Assembly: GCF_030817195.1 (NCBI RefSeq)
Contig: NZ_JAUSYZ010000001.1
Location: forward strand, 3,782,001-3,846,000
Direction: 5' to 3'
DNA from: Arthrobacter globiformis
Lineage (GTDB): Bacteria > Actinomycetota > Actinomycetes > Actinomycetales > Micrococcaceae
Length of the DNA stretch: 64,000 bases
Of this stretch, positions 8,707 to 16,002 are shown one piece after another. The position numbers and the translations under genes were made by a program. Every line of letters starts with the position of its first letter. Position 1 is the first letter of the stretch. Below the pieces are notes generated by a model. It was not told where the DNA came from. It made no database searches and saw nothing but the letters and a program-made list of their open reading frames with translations.

Positions 8707-9857
8707 GCGTCAGCCCTTTCCGACGGTTCCTGCAGCGTGGATGTATCCAGGACAAAACGGTACTTCACATCACCGGCGACCATCCGGTCATAGGCGTCGT
8801 TAAGTTGCTCGGCACCAACCAGTTCGATGTCCGAGACGACCCCGTGCTCGGCGCAGAAGTCGAGCATCTCCTGCGTCTCGGCGATACCTCCGATCAGGGA
8901 ACCCGCATAGGAAATCCGCCTTCTGATCAGTGCCCCGGGGTTGACCGGCGGCATGGCTTCGGAGGGCAGCCCCAGCTGGAACAGGGCCCCGTCACGGCGC
9001 AGGGTCCGGAAAAACGGGTTGAGGTCGTGCGGTGCTGCCACCGTATCGATGATGACGTCGATGCTCCGGTTCTCAGCGGCCATGGCTTCCTCGTCCCGGG
9101 AAAGGACTACTTCGTCAGCGCCCAGTTCCAGCGCCGCCGATACTTTGGATTCAGAAGTAGTGAAGACCTTCACCTGGGCGCCCATCGCTTTGGCCAGTTT
9201 GACGGCCATGTGGCCCAGGCCGCCCAGGCCCACGACGCCGACCACGTGGCCTTCCCGGACACCGAAGTGTCGCAGCGGCGAGAAGGTGGTGATGCCCGCG
9301 CAGAGCAGCGGGGCAGCCGCCGCGGGATCCAGGTTTTCGGGCACCCGCAGGACGTACCGCCGGTCCACCACCACGGATGCTGCGTAACCGCCCTGGGTGA
9401 CGGCATCCCCGTTCCGGGCGTCCTTGGCACCGTACGTCCCGGTCAGGCCACGTTCACAGTACTGCTCCAGCCCTTCGAGGCAACTCTCGCATTCACGGCA
9501 GGAGTCCACCATGCAGCCCACGCCCACGCGGTCTCCCGGCTGAAAGTCCTTCACATCCGAACCGACGCGGTTAACCCTGCCCACAATCTCGTGGCCCGGT
9601 ACGAGCGGGTAGTTCTGGGTGCCCCACTCACCCCGGGTGGCGTGAACGTCCGAGTGGCAAAGACCGCAGAAGTCGATCGCAATTTCGACGTCGTCGGCTT
9701 TGGGCGCGCGGCGGGCAACGGTCAGGCCAACCAGGCCGCTCGTGGCGGACGACGCGCCGCGGGCGGCGGCAAGGCGCCCTTCGAGGGGTCCGACGGCGGT
9801 TTCTTCCAGCGGGATCCGCAGGTTCAGCGGCGGGGGTACGGGGCGTCCAGGAGTCAT
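8703..9857 (-). CDS. Zinc-dependent NAD(P) alcohol dehydrogenase (cinnamyl-alcohol/YahK type)
   Basis: A 384-residue medium-chain dehydrogenase. Catalytic zinc ligands are in CGLCHSDVH and PGHEIVGRV. The structural zinc loop is CRECESCLEGLEQYC, and the Rossmann nucleotide fold is GVVGLGGLGHMAVKLAKAMG. The order and residues match the cinnamyl-alcohol dehydrogenase/YahK branch, which reduces aldehydes with NADPH. The N-terminus is about 30 residues longer than usual (MTPGRPVPPPLNLRIP), so translation could begin at a later GTG, although the whole frame is open. The gene is the first of a two-gene operon with the HIT gene. Confidence 0.9.
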   Translation of the reverse strand: MTPGRPVPPPLNLRIPLEETAVGPLEGRLAAARGASSATSGLVGLTVARRAPKADDVEIAIDFCGLCHSDVHATRGEWGTQNYPLVPGHEIVGRVNRVGSDVKDFQPGDRVGVGCMVDSCRECESCLEGLEQYCERGLTGTYGAKDARNGDAVTQGGYAASVVVDRRYVLRVPENLDPAAAAPLLCAGITTFSPLRHFGVREGHVVGVVGLGGLGHMAVKLAKAMGAQVKVFTTSESKVSAALELGADEVVLSRDEEAMAAENRSIDVIIDTVAAPHDLNPFFRTLRRDGALFQLGLPSEAMPPVNPGALIRRRISYAGSLIGGIAETQEMLDFCAEHGVVSDIELVGAEQLNDAYDRMVAGDVKYRFVLDTSTLQEPSERADA

Positions 9858-9932
9858 ATGGCGACGCTACCGCGGCTCCCCGGCGACTTCCAATTGCCGG
9901 TGCACTGCGTATGGCGTCCCACCGCTGATTGG

Positions 9933-9964
9933 GCTTGTCGAAATCAAGCCGGGTTTCGACAAGC
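9933..9964. repeat. REP-like inverted repeat (GCTTGTCGAAA / TTTCGACAAGC)
   Basis: A perfect 11-bp inverted repeat separated by 10 nt lies in the 123-bp gap between the sulfurtransferase and dehydrogenase genes. The right arm continues as AAGCTCAACCACC. I remember the core GGTTGAGCTTGTCGAAACC as a common dispersed intergenic palindrome in Arthrobacter and related actinobacteria. It could also act as a hairpin terminator. Confidence 0.65.
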
Positions 9965-9980
9965 TCAACCACCCCGGGGA

Positions 9981-10823
9981 TCATTCTCCTGGATGGGCAC
10001 CCGTGGCCACCGGGCGGGAGGCGTCGTTGGACCATTGGGAGAAGGAGCCGGGGAATAGAGCGGCGCTGAATCCGGCGATCTCCAGGGCCGCTATCTCGTG
10101 GGAGGCTGTCACGCCGCTGCCGCAGTAGACGGCGGTGGGCGTCGCTGCGTCGACCCCAAGGCTTGCAAAGCGTTCCCGCAGCTTCTCTGCCGGCAGGAAG
10201 CGGCCGTCGTCGTCAAGGTTTCCGGCGGTGGGGGCGCTAACGGCGCCGGGAATGTGGCCGGGCCGGGGGTCCACCGGTTCGACTTCCCCGCGGTACCGTT
10301 CTGCGGCGCGTGCATCCAGCAGCACGCCTCCGTCGGCCCAGTCTGCGGCGCCGTCGGCGTCGGTCACCGGCATGCCGCCGCCCGCAAGCGTCACGTCTCC
10401 GGCGTCCGGCTGCACTTCGCCGCCCTCCACGGGCAGCCCTGCCCTGCGCCAGGCGGCAAGGCCGCCGTCGAGCAGGTAAACAGTGCGCACGCCGGCATTC
10501 CGGAGCATCCACCACAGCCGGGCGGCGGAGGTGTTGCCGGCATCGTCATAGGCGACCACGACGTCGCCGTCGCAGATTCCCCAGGACCGGGCCGCTTCCT
10601 GGAATCGGGCCGGCGAAGGCAACGGGTGGCGCCCGCGGCCCGGATCTGCGGGCTCCGCCAGCTGGGTGGGCAGGTCGACGTACACTGCGCCCGGTATGTG
10701 CTCTTCCCGGTAGTGGCTGTGGCCCTTCGGATCCCCTAGCGCCCAGCGGACGTCCAGCACCACGGTCCGCTGACCGGCCGCCATCCGGGCGTTCAGCCCC
10801 GCCACGTCAATGAGAGTGTCCAT
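9981..10823 (-). CDS. Thiosulfate / 3-mercaptopyruvate sulfurtransferase (tandem rhodanese)
   Basis: A 280-residue protein with two rhodanese domains. The N-terminal, inactive domain begins VVLDVRWALGDPKG. The C-terminal domain carries the catalytic Cys in AVYCGSGVTASHE, a loop typical of the SseA/TST family. It transfers sulfane sulfur from thiosulfate or mercaptopyruvate to an acceptor such as cyanide or a thiol. I start at the ATG at 10823 (MDTLIDVAGLNARM); the longer open frame runs antisense through the neighbour and is ignored. It is divergent from a Cds1-like cysteine desulfhydrase across a 78-bp gap, which suggests a shared role in cysteine sulfur metabolism. Confidence 0.9.
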   Translation of the reverse strand: MDTLIDVAGLNARMAAGQRTVVLDVRWALGDPKGHSHYREEHIPGAVYVDLPTQLAEPADPGRGRHPLPSPARFQEAARSWGICDGDVVVAYDDAGNTSAARLWWMLRNAGVRTVYLLDGGLAAWRRAGLPVEGGEVQPDAGDVTLAGGGMPVTDADGAADWADGGVLLDARAAERYRGEVEPVDPRPGHIPGAVSAPTAGNLDDDGRFLPAEKLRERFASLGVDAATPTAVYCGSGVTASHEIAALEIAGFSAALFPGSFSQWSNDASRPVATGAHPGE

Positions 10824-10856
10824 CTGTCCAACTCTAGCCCCGGCTGCCCCCGCCGG

Positions 10857-10862
10857 TAGGCT
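10857..10862 (+). promoter_or_regulatory. -10 hexamer TAGGCT before the cds1 leader uORF
   Basis: TAGGCT ends 6 nt before a GTG at 10869, a spacing that fits leaderless initiation at a 10-codon upstream frame. Confidence 0.45.
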
Positions 10863-10868
10863 GATCCA

Positions 10869-10901
10869 GTGAGCAGGCGATTCAGTGAACGGGAAGCTTA
10901 A
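10869..10901 (+). CDS. Possible 10-codon leader peptide (uORF) of cds1
   Basis: GTG-initiated frame encoding MSRRFSEREA. Its TAA stop occupies 10899-10901 and directly touches the GTG start of the next gene at 10902, in the same frame. Placed 6 nt after a TAGGCT -10, it would be translated from the very 5' end of the mRNA and could deliver ribosomes to the main start by reinitiation. It contains no cysteine codons, so a cysteine attenuator of the mycobacterial type is unlikely. Confidence 0.35.
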   Translation: MSRRFSEREA

Positions 10902-11984
10902 GTGAACAGGGCAGGGACGCGGGGCCGGGCATGGGCGGATGAGGCTGTCCGCAAGATCAATGCGGAAAACAACCGCTCGGCAGACACCCACCTGTATTCG
11001 GTGCCGCTGCCTGAACACTGGGGCGTCCAGCTGTACCTCAAGGATGAATCCACGCACCGCTCCGGAAGCCTGAAACACCGGCTGGCCCGTTCCCTCTTCC
11101 TGTTCGGGCTGGTGAACGGATGGATCCAGGAGGGCACCACCATCGTGGAGGCCTCCAGCGGCAGCACCGCCGTTTCCGAGGCCTACTTCGCGCAACTCCT
11201 GGGCCTGCCGTTCATCGCCGTGATGACCCGCACCACCAGCCAGGAAAAGATCGCCCTGATCGAACAGTTCGGCGGCGCCTGCCTCCTGGTGGATCATGCC
11301 TCAGAGGTGTACGCGGCAGCCGCCGAGGTTGCCGCCACGAGCGGCGGCCACTACATGGACCAGTTCACCTACGCCGAACGCGCCACGGACTGGCGCGGCA
11401 ACAACAACATTGCCGAGTCCATCTTTGAGCAACTGGCGCTGGAGGAGCACCCGGTCCCCCATTGGATTGTGGTGGGAGCCGGCACAGGCGGAACCAGCGC
11501 CACGATCGGCCGCTACCTCCGCTACCACCGCCACGCCACCTCCCTGGCGGTGGTCGATCCGGAGAATTCCGCCTTCTATCCCGGGTGGCGGAGCGGTGCT
11601 GCGGACTTTAGCACCGGCATGCCGTCCCGGATTGAAGGGATCGGCCGGCCCCGCATGGAGCCAAGCTTCGTCCCCTCGGTCATCGACCACATGATCCAGG
11701 TTCCCGACGCCGCCTCGGTCGCAGCCATGCGGCACCTGCACACGCTGGCGGGGCTGCACGCCGGGCCCTCAACGGGCACCAACCTCTGGGGCGTCTGGCA
11801 GCTCGTGGCACGGATGGTGGCACACGGGGAACGCGGCAGCGTGGTGTCCCTGATGTGCGACGGCGGTGACCGGTACGCCGGCAGCCACTACAGTCCTGCG
11901 TGGCTGGCGGCCCAGGGACTGGATCCGCAGCCACACGAGGACACACTGAAGGCATTCTTCGACACGGGTGTCTGGCGGCCCTAG
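10902..11984 (+). CDS. cds1: PLP-dependent cysteine desulfhydrase / cysteine synthase family (Cds1-like)
   Basis: A 360-residue fold-type II PLP enzyme. The Schiff-base lysine is in STHRSGSLKHRLARS, followed by the substrate loop EASSGSTAVSEAY and the phosphate-binding glycine loop VGAGTGGTSATIGRY. The stretch DQFTYAERATDWRGNNNIAESIF and the overall sequence resemble what I recall of Mycobacterium tuberculosis Rv3684 (Cds1), which degrades L-cysteine to sulfide, ammonia and pyruvate. Ordinary cysteine synthases are shorter and differ in these loops. It is divergent from the sulfurtransferase gene, and its stop shares a CTAG tetranucleotide with the convergent MBL-fold gene. A GTG start at 10902 is preceded by a short uORF. 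The family call is firm, but the direction of the reaction in vivo is inferred. Confidence 0.85.
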   Translation: MNRAGTRGRAWADEAVRKINAENNRSADTHLYSVPLPEHWGVQLYLKDESTHRSGSLKHRLARSLFLFGLVNGWIQEGTTIVEASSGSTAVSEAYFAQLLGLPFIAVMTRTTSQEKIALIEQFGGACLLVDHASEVYAAAAEVAATSGGHYMDQFTYAERATDWRGNNNIAESIFEQLALEEHPVPHWIVVGAGTGGTSATIGRYLRYHRHATSLAVVDPENSAFYPGWRSGAADFSTGMPSRIEGIGRPRMEPSFVPSVIDHMIQVPDAASVAAMRHLHTLAGLHAGPSTGTNLWGVWQLVARMVAHGERGSVVSLMCDGGDRYAGSHYSPAWLAAQGLDPQPHEDTLKAFFDTGVWRP

Positions 11985-12638
11985 ACCTCCACGGATTCGC
12001 GGGCGGACAGATGGGTGTATTCGGTGCCGTACCTGGCCCCGATCCGCTTGACATGGCCCTCCACCAGGCCGAGGCCGGTGTCGTTCAACAGCCCGTCGTG
12101 AATGGCGAATGCCCGCTCTGCGCGGACGCCGATCACGAAGTCCACCACCTCGCTGACCTTGTTCCACGGGGCATGGATAGGGACCAGAAGCGTTCGCACG
12201 CTGACGCCGTCCGGGATGATGAATGAGTCGCCCGGGTGGTACACGTTCTCATCCACGAGGTAGCCGATGTTGGCGACCACCGGAATCTGGGGGTGAATCA
12301 GCGCGTGCTGGCCGCCGAAGCTGCGGATCGCGAAGCCTGCGGCGTCAAAGGCCGTCCCCGACTCCACGGCCTGCACCCGGTCAGCGGCGTCCGGCGCTTC
12401 CTTGCGCACGTTCTGCGCCACGCCCTCCGGCGCGAAGAGCTCTAGCCCTCCGTTATCACCAAGGGCAGCGGCCACGGCCGGGACATCGATGTGGTCGGCG
12501 TGCTCATGCGTGATGAGGACGGCGTGTACACCCTCCAGGCGCCTCGGCGGTTTCGGAGAAGGTCCCCGGATCCAGGACCAGCACCCGGCCGTCCTTTTCG
12601 AGCCGGACACAGGCATGCGTGTATTTTGTCAGCTTCAT
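11981..12638 (-). pseudogene. MBL-fold metallo-hydrolase, interrupted by a +1 frameshift
   Basis: Translation from the ATG at 12638 gives MKLTKYTHACVRLEKDGR, then VLVLDPGTFSETAEA, before running out of frame. The rest (LEGVHAVLITHEHADHIDVPAVA and onwards) continues in the +1 frame. The 658-nt span is one base more than a multiple of three, and dropping one base from GGCGCC at 12538-12543 restores a continuous 218-residue protein. The zinc motif HEHADH and the later GGQHALIH, YHPGDSF and IHAPW blocks are typical of UlaG/YtnP-like MBL hydrolases. Apart from the extra base there is no decay, so this is either a very recent mutation or an assembly/sequencing error. Confidence 0.85.
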
Positions 12639-12732
12639 GAAGCCAGCCTAGGGACGGGCCCGGGCAGTGTCCACGCGGCTCGACTGGTAACGTTAAAGCT
12701 TGCCATCACCCGAAAGAAAAGCGAGTTTATCC

Positions 12733-13197
12733 ATGCCACAACGCGCCAGCGCTGACGGCAGACCACAGGCACCTTCGACGGCGGCCGGCGGGAAAGAGCA
12801 GCGCGTCACCAAGCAGCGGATCGCTGTCAGCGCCGCCCTGGACGAACTCAATGACTTCGTGAGCACCCAGGAGCTGTACCGGATACTCCAGAACAAGGGT
12901 GTATCGGTTTCCCTGGCCACCGCCTACCGGATCCTGCAGTCACTGGCCGATGAGGAACTCGTGGACGTGCTGCGCAACGGTGACGGCGAGGCCGTCTACC
13001 GGCGCTGCGCGGTGACGGTGCACCACCACCATCTCCTGTGCCGCAACTGCGGCAAGGCCGTTGAAGTGGAGGCCCCCGCCGTCGAGACCTGGGCCGCGCG
13101 GACCGCGCAGGAGCACGGCTTCACGGAAGTGGCCCACACGGTGGAGATCTACGGCCTCTGCCCCGACTGCTCCGCACGCAAGGCCGCAGCGCAGTAG
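12733..13197 (+). CDS. zur: Fur family zinc uptake regulator (Zur)
   Basis: A 154-residue Fur-family repressor. The winged helix covers about residues 20-80 (recognition region SVSLATAYRILQSLADEELV). The metal and dimerisation part follows, with VHHHHLLCRNCGKAVEVEAP and the second CxxC in GLCPDCSARK, i.e. the structural Cys4 zinc site. Zur rather than Fur is favoured by the convergent znuACB operon. The ATG at 12733 is chosen. An in-frame TTG at 12700 sits exactly 6 nt after a TAACGT hexamer and could be a leaderless start adding 11 residues. With zinc bound, the protein would repress the transporter through the palindrome at 15941-15961. Confidence 0.9.
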   Translation: MPQRASADGRPQAPSTAAGGKEQRVTKQRIAVSAALDELNDFVSTQELYRILQNKGVSVSLATAYRILQSLADEELVDVLRNGDGEAVYRRCAVTVHHHHLLCRNCGKAVEVEAPAVETWAARTAQEHGFTEVAHTVEIYGLCPDCSARKAAAQ

Positions 13198-13215
13198 GCG
13201 CCACTCCCAGCCTGT

Positions 13216-14091
13216 TTAGGCGGTCCGCATAACCCGCCCGTTGAGGCCGCGCTTGGCGCGGATGCTGCCGATGACCCTGCAAACGACATAGATCAGGAAC
13301 GACAACGTGGTGACGTAGGGGCTGATGGGGATGCGGCCCCCGAGAGCAAGCAGTATTCCCCCCACCGTCGCCGAAACAGCGAACACCACGCTCAGCAGCA
13401 CCACGAGGCGCGGCGAGGAGGTCACCCGCAGGGCCGCAGCCGCGGGCGTGATCAGCAGGGCAAGAACCAGCAGAGCGCCCACGATCTGGATTGACAGCGC
13501 AACGCTGACGCCGAGGAGCACCATGAAAACCAGGGCGAGCGACCGCACGGGAACACCGCGCGCCTCGGCCAGTTCGGGATCGACGCTGGCGAAGCTCAGC
13601 GGGCGCCAAATGACGCACAGCGCCGCCATGACGGCCACCGCGGTCCCCGCCAGGACCTGAAGCTGGACGGTGTCCACCGACACAATCTGCCCCGTGAGAA
13701 GTCCGAACTTGTTGGCGGCCCTGCCCTCGTAGAGCGACAGGAAGAGAATCCCGAGCCCCAGGCCAAAGGGCATGATCACGCCGATGATGGAGTTCTTGTC
13801 CCGCGCCCGCACACCCATGAGCCCGAGCAGCAGCGCAGCCGCCACGGACCCCACCAGGGAGCCGAACACCACATCGGTGCCGATCAGGAGCGCGAAGGCG
13901 GCGCCGGCGAACGACAGCTCGGAAATTCCGTGGACGGCAAACGCCAGGTCACGCTTCATCACGAAGGTCCCCACGAGGCCGCCGAGGAGTCCAAGCACCG
14001 CCCCGGCCCACAGCGAGTTCTGCACCAGCAGCAGCAATTCGCCATAGTTCTCAAAGTTGAACACCGATTGCAGGATCGATTCCAGATCCAT
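13216..14091 (-). CDS. znuB: Zinc ABC transporter permease ZnuB
   Basis: A 291-residue integral membrane permease of the ABC-3 (manganese/zinc) family with about eight transmembrane helices. It has the family pattern VGALLVLALLITPAAAA near residues 205-220 and the loop EARGVPVRSL. It carries metal across the membrane for the ZnuA/ZnuC partners encoded upstream. Its ATG overlaps the znuC stop by one base (TGATG). It is the last gene of the operon and converges on zur with an 18-bp gap. Confidence 0.93.
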   Translation of the reverse strand: MDLESILQSVFNFENYGELLLLVQNSLWAGAVLGLLGGLVGTFVMKRDLAFAVHGISELSFAGAAFALLIGTDVVFGSLVGSVAAALLLGLMGVRARDKNSIIGVIMPFGLGLGILFLSLYEGRAANKFGLLTGQIVSVDTVQLQVLAGTAVAVMAALCVIWRPLSFASVDPELAEARGVPVRSLALVFMVLLGVSVALSIQIVGALLVLALLITPAAAALRVTSSPRLVVLLSVVFAVSATVGGILLALGGRIPISPYVTTLSFLIYVVCRVIGSIRAKRGLNGRVMRTA

Positions 14092-14906
14092 CAGGAACCC
14101 TCCCCGGCAGTGGCGTGCGCGTCGTCATGGTGGTGCGTGGTTGCGTCGGGAAGGCCGACGACGACGATCCGGCCGTTGGCATGGATCACTTCCACGTTGC
14201 TGTCGTAAAGGTCGGAAAGGACCTCTGTGGTCATGACCTCGTGCGGCGTTCCCACGCTGAACCTGCCGCCGGCCAGGTACAGGATCCGGTCCACGTAGTC
14301 GATGATCGGATTGATTTCGTGGGTCACGAACACCACGGCGCTCTTCCGGTCATGGCACTGCTTGTTGATGAGGGCGCTGACAGCCTGCTGGTGGTGCAGG
14401 TCCAGCGACAGGAGCGGCTCGTCGCACAGCAGCACTTTCGGGTCGGTGGCAAGTGCCTGAGCCACCCGCAGGCGCTGCTGCTCACCGCCGGACAGCTGTC
14501 CGACGGGCACCTTTGCGTAGTCGCTGGCCCCGACGAGCTCCAGCAGTTCGTCAATCCTGCGGTTGGCCTTGGCGCTGCCGAGCCGGATGCCCCAGCGATG
14601 CCCGTCGACGCCGAGCCCCACCAGGTCGCGGGCGCGCATGGGCGTGTCGGGGAGGAAGGGCTTCTGCTGCGGAATGTAGCCGATCATATGGCTGCCCCGC
14701 TCCACGGGGTAACCGCCGAGATTAGCATGGCCGGAATGCAGCTCCTGCAGCCCCAGCAGGACTTTGAGGAAGCTGGTCTTGCCGCTGCCGTTGGGCCCCA
14801 GCACCGCGAAGAACTCCCCCGGGTTGATGTCCAGGTTCAGGTCTTCCCACAGGGCACGCCGGCCGAACTTCAGCGACGCCTGCTTCAGGCTGATGACTGG
14901 GTTCAA
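14091..14906 (-). CDS. znuC: Zinc ABC transporter ATP-binding protein ZnuC
   Basis: A 271-residue ABC ATPase: Walker A GPNGSGKTS, Q-loop YIPQQKPF, signature LSGGEQQRLRVA, Walker B VLLCDEPLLSLD and H-loop VFVTHEIN. The C-terminus has a His-rich tail (TTHHHDDAHA) that may bind metal. I chose the TTG at 14906, whose first bases overlap the znuA TGA stop (TTGA) and which gives the usual N-terminus MNPVISLKQASLKFG. An upstream ATG at 14957 would add 17 residues of implausible sequence inside znuA. Confidence 0.9.
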   Translation of the reverse strand: MNPVISLKQASLKFGRRALWEDLNLDINPGEFFAVLGPNGSGKTSFLKVLLGLQELHSGHANLGGYPVERGSHMIGYIPQQKPFLPDTPMRARDLVGLGVDGHRWGIRLGSAKANRRIDELLELVGASDYAKVPVGQLSGGEQQRLRVAQALATDPKVLLCDEPLLSLDLHHQQAVSALINKQCHDRKSAVVFVTHEINPIIDYVDRILYLAGGRFSVGTPHEVMTTEVLSDLYDSNVEVIHANGRIVVVGLPDATTHHHDDAHATAGEGS

Positions 14907-15874
14907 CGCTGGCTCTTCAGCGCGCTGCTGACGTTGTCCACGTTGTCCGCCATCCATTCCAGGTAGGTTTTGCCGTCGGGAAGCGTTTCGGTGAAGTTCA
15001 CCACCGGCGTGCCCGCGGCACTGGCCGCGTTTTTCACGGCCAGTGTCTGCGGGCCTTCCGTCTGCTCGTTGTAGGCGAGGAAACTCGTGTCCTTTGAGGC
15101 GACCGTCGCGGTGGCCGCCTTCAGGACTGCAGGCGGAACGTCGGCGCCTTCCTCGACGGCGGCCGTGTACTCGGCGGGGGTGCGGTTCTCCAGTCCGGCT
15201 GCTTCGAGCAGGTAGAGCGGAACCGGTTCGGTCACGGCGACGCCGGCGCCGCCATGTGAGGTCTTCATTGCGGAAATCTTACTCTCCAGCTTCGTGAGCC
15301 CGGCCTTGAACGCATCGGCGTTGGCGGTGAACTGGCTGGCGGACGCGGAGTCGAGGGCGCTGAGCCTGGCTGCCACGGCATCGGCAAGGTGCGACATGGC
15401 ATCAAAGTTGTACCAGACGTGTTCGTTGAAGTCGCCGTGGTCATGGGAATGCCCGTCCTCCGCGTGGGCGGAGGCGGTGCCCGCCGCCTCCGGGGCCAGT
15501 CCGGACACTTCCACGGCGCTGATGATGTTCTCGTGGGGCACGTTGCCGTCGTCCGCCAGGGTGTGGATGAAGTCGTCGTAGCCGCCCCCGTTTTCCAGCA
15601 CCAACTTGGCCTTGGACACCGTCAGCCGGTCCTGGGCGTTGGCTTCGTAGGAGTGCGGATCCTGGCTTGGACGGGAGATGATGGCCGCGACGTTGACCTT
15701 GTCCCCGCCGATCGCCTCAACAATGTCCCCGTAGACGTTTGTCGACGTGACCACGGCGATGCGGTCCTTGGCGTCTCTGCCTGGAGTCTCAGCCGCCGGC
15801 GAACCACAGCCGGTGAGGAGCAGGCCGAAGCCGGCCAGGGCGGCGGTAAAGGAAATGCGGGCGTTGACAGGCAC
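14903..15874 (-). CDS. znuA: Zinc-binding lipoprotein ZnuA
   Basis: A 323-residue cluster A-I solute-binding protein. The signal peptide ends in a lipobox, LLLTGCGSP, with the modified Cys at about residue 23. The metal site includes the early His in SQDPHSYEAN, the His-rich loop ASAHAEDGHSHDHGDFNEHVWY, typical of zinc rather than manganese binders, and later His and Asp ligands. A GTG start at 15874 fits the signal peptide. The gene begins the znuACB operon, and a 21-bp Zur-box-like palindrome lies 66 bp upstream, so zinc repression is likely. Confidence 0.93.
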   Translation of the reverse strand: MPVNARISFTAALAGFGLLLTGCGSPAAETPGRDAKDRIAVVTSTNVYGDIVEAIGGDKVNVAAIISRPSQDPHSYEANAQDRLTVSKAKLVLENGGGYDDFIHTLADDGNVPHENIISAVEVSGLAPEAAGTASAHAEDGHSHDHGDFNEHVWYNFDAMSHLADAVAARLSALDSASASQFTANADAFKAGLTKLESKISAMKTSHGGAGVAVTEPVPLYLLEAAGLENRTPAEYTAAVEEGADVPPAVLKAATATVASKDTSFLAYNEQTEGPQTLAVKNAASAAGTPVVNFTETLPDGKTYLEWMADNVDNVSSALKSQR

Positions 15875-15940
15875 GGAGAAACCTCGGTTCTGGACGGGTC
15901 AGGTTGCGGGGAGGAGCAACCCCAAGTCGAGTGTAGCGCT

Positions 15941-15961
15941 AAATGGGAATGATTCCTATTT
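15941..15961. promoter_or_regulatory. Zur-box-like palindrome upstream of znuA
   Basis: A 21-bp palindrome with half-sites AAATGGGAAT and ATTCCTATTT around a central G; nine of ten positions pair. The GAATGATTC core resembles the Zur box of actinobacteria. It sits 66 bp before znuA, with zur encoded in the same cluster. Confidence 0.75.
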
Positions 15962-15973
15962 AGAACTAATGAC

Positions 15974-15999
15974 GGCAGGCAGTGCCGACGGCACCTGCC
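15974..15999 (-). terminator. Possible terminator after the CNNM gene pair
   Basis: A bulged hairpin (GGCAG..GTGCC / GGCAC.CTGCC) lies just past the stop at 16003, followed on the minus strand by GTCATTAGTT. The T run is weak. Confidence 0.35.
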
Positions 16000-16002
16000 C
16001 GG

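Noticed and set aside
10824..11297. N-terminal extension of the sulfurtransferase
   Set aside because: The open frame runs antisense to the Cds1-like gene; homology starts at 10823.
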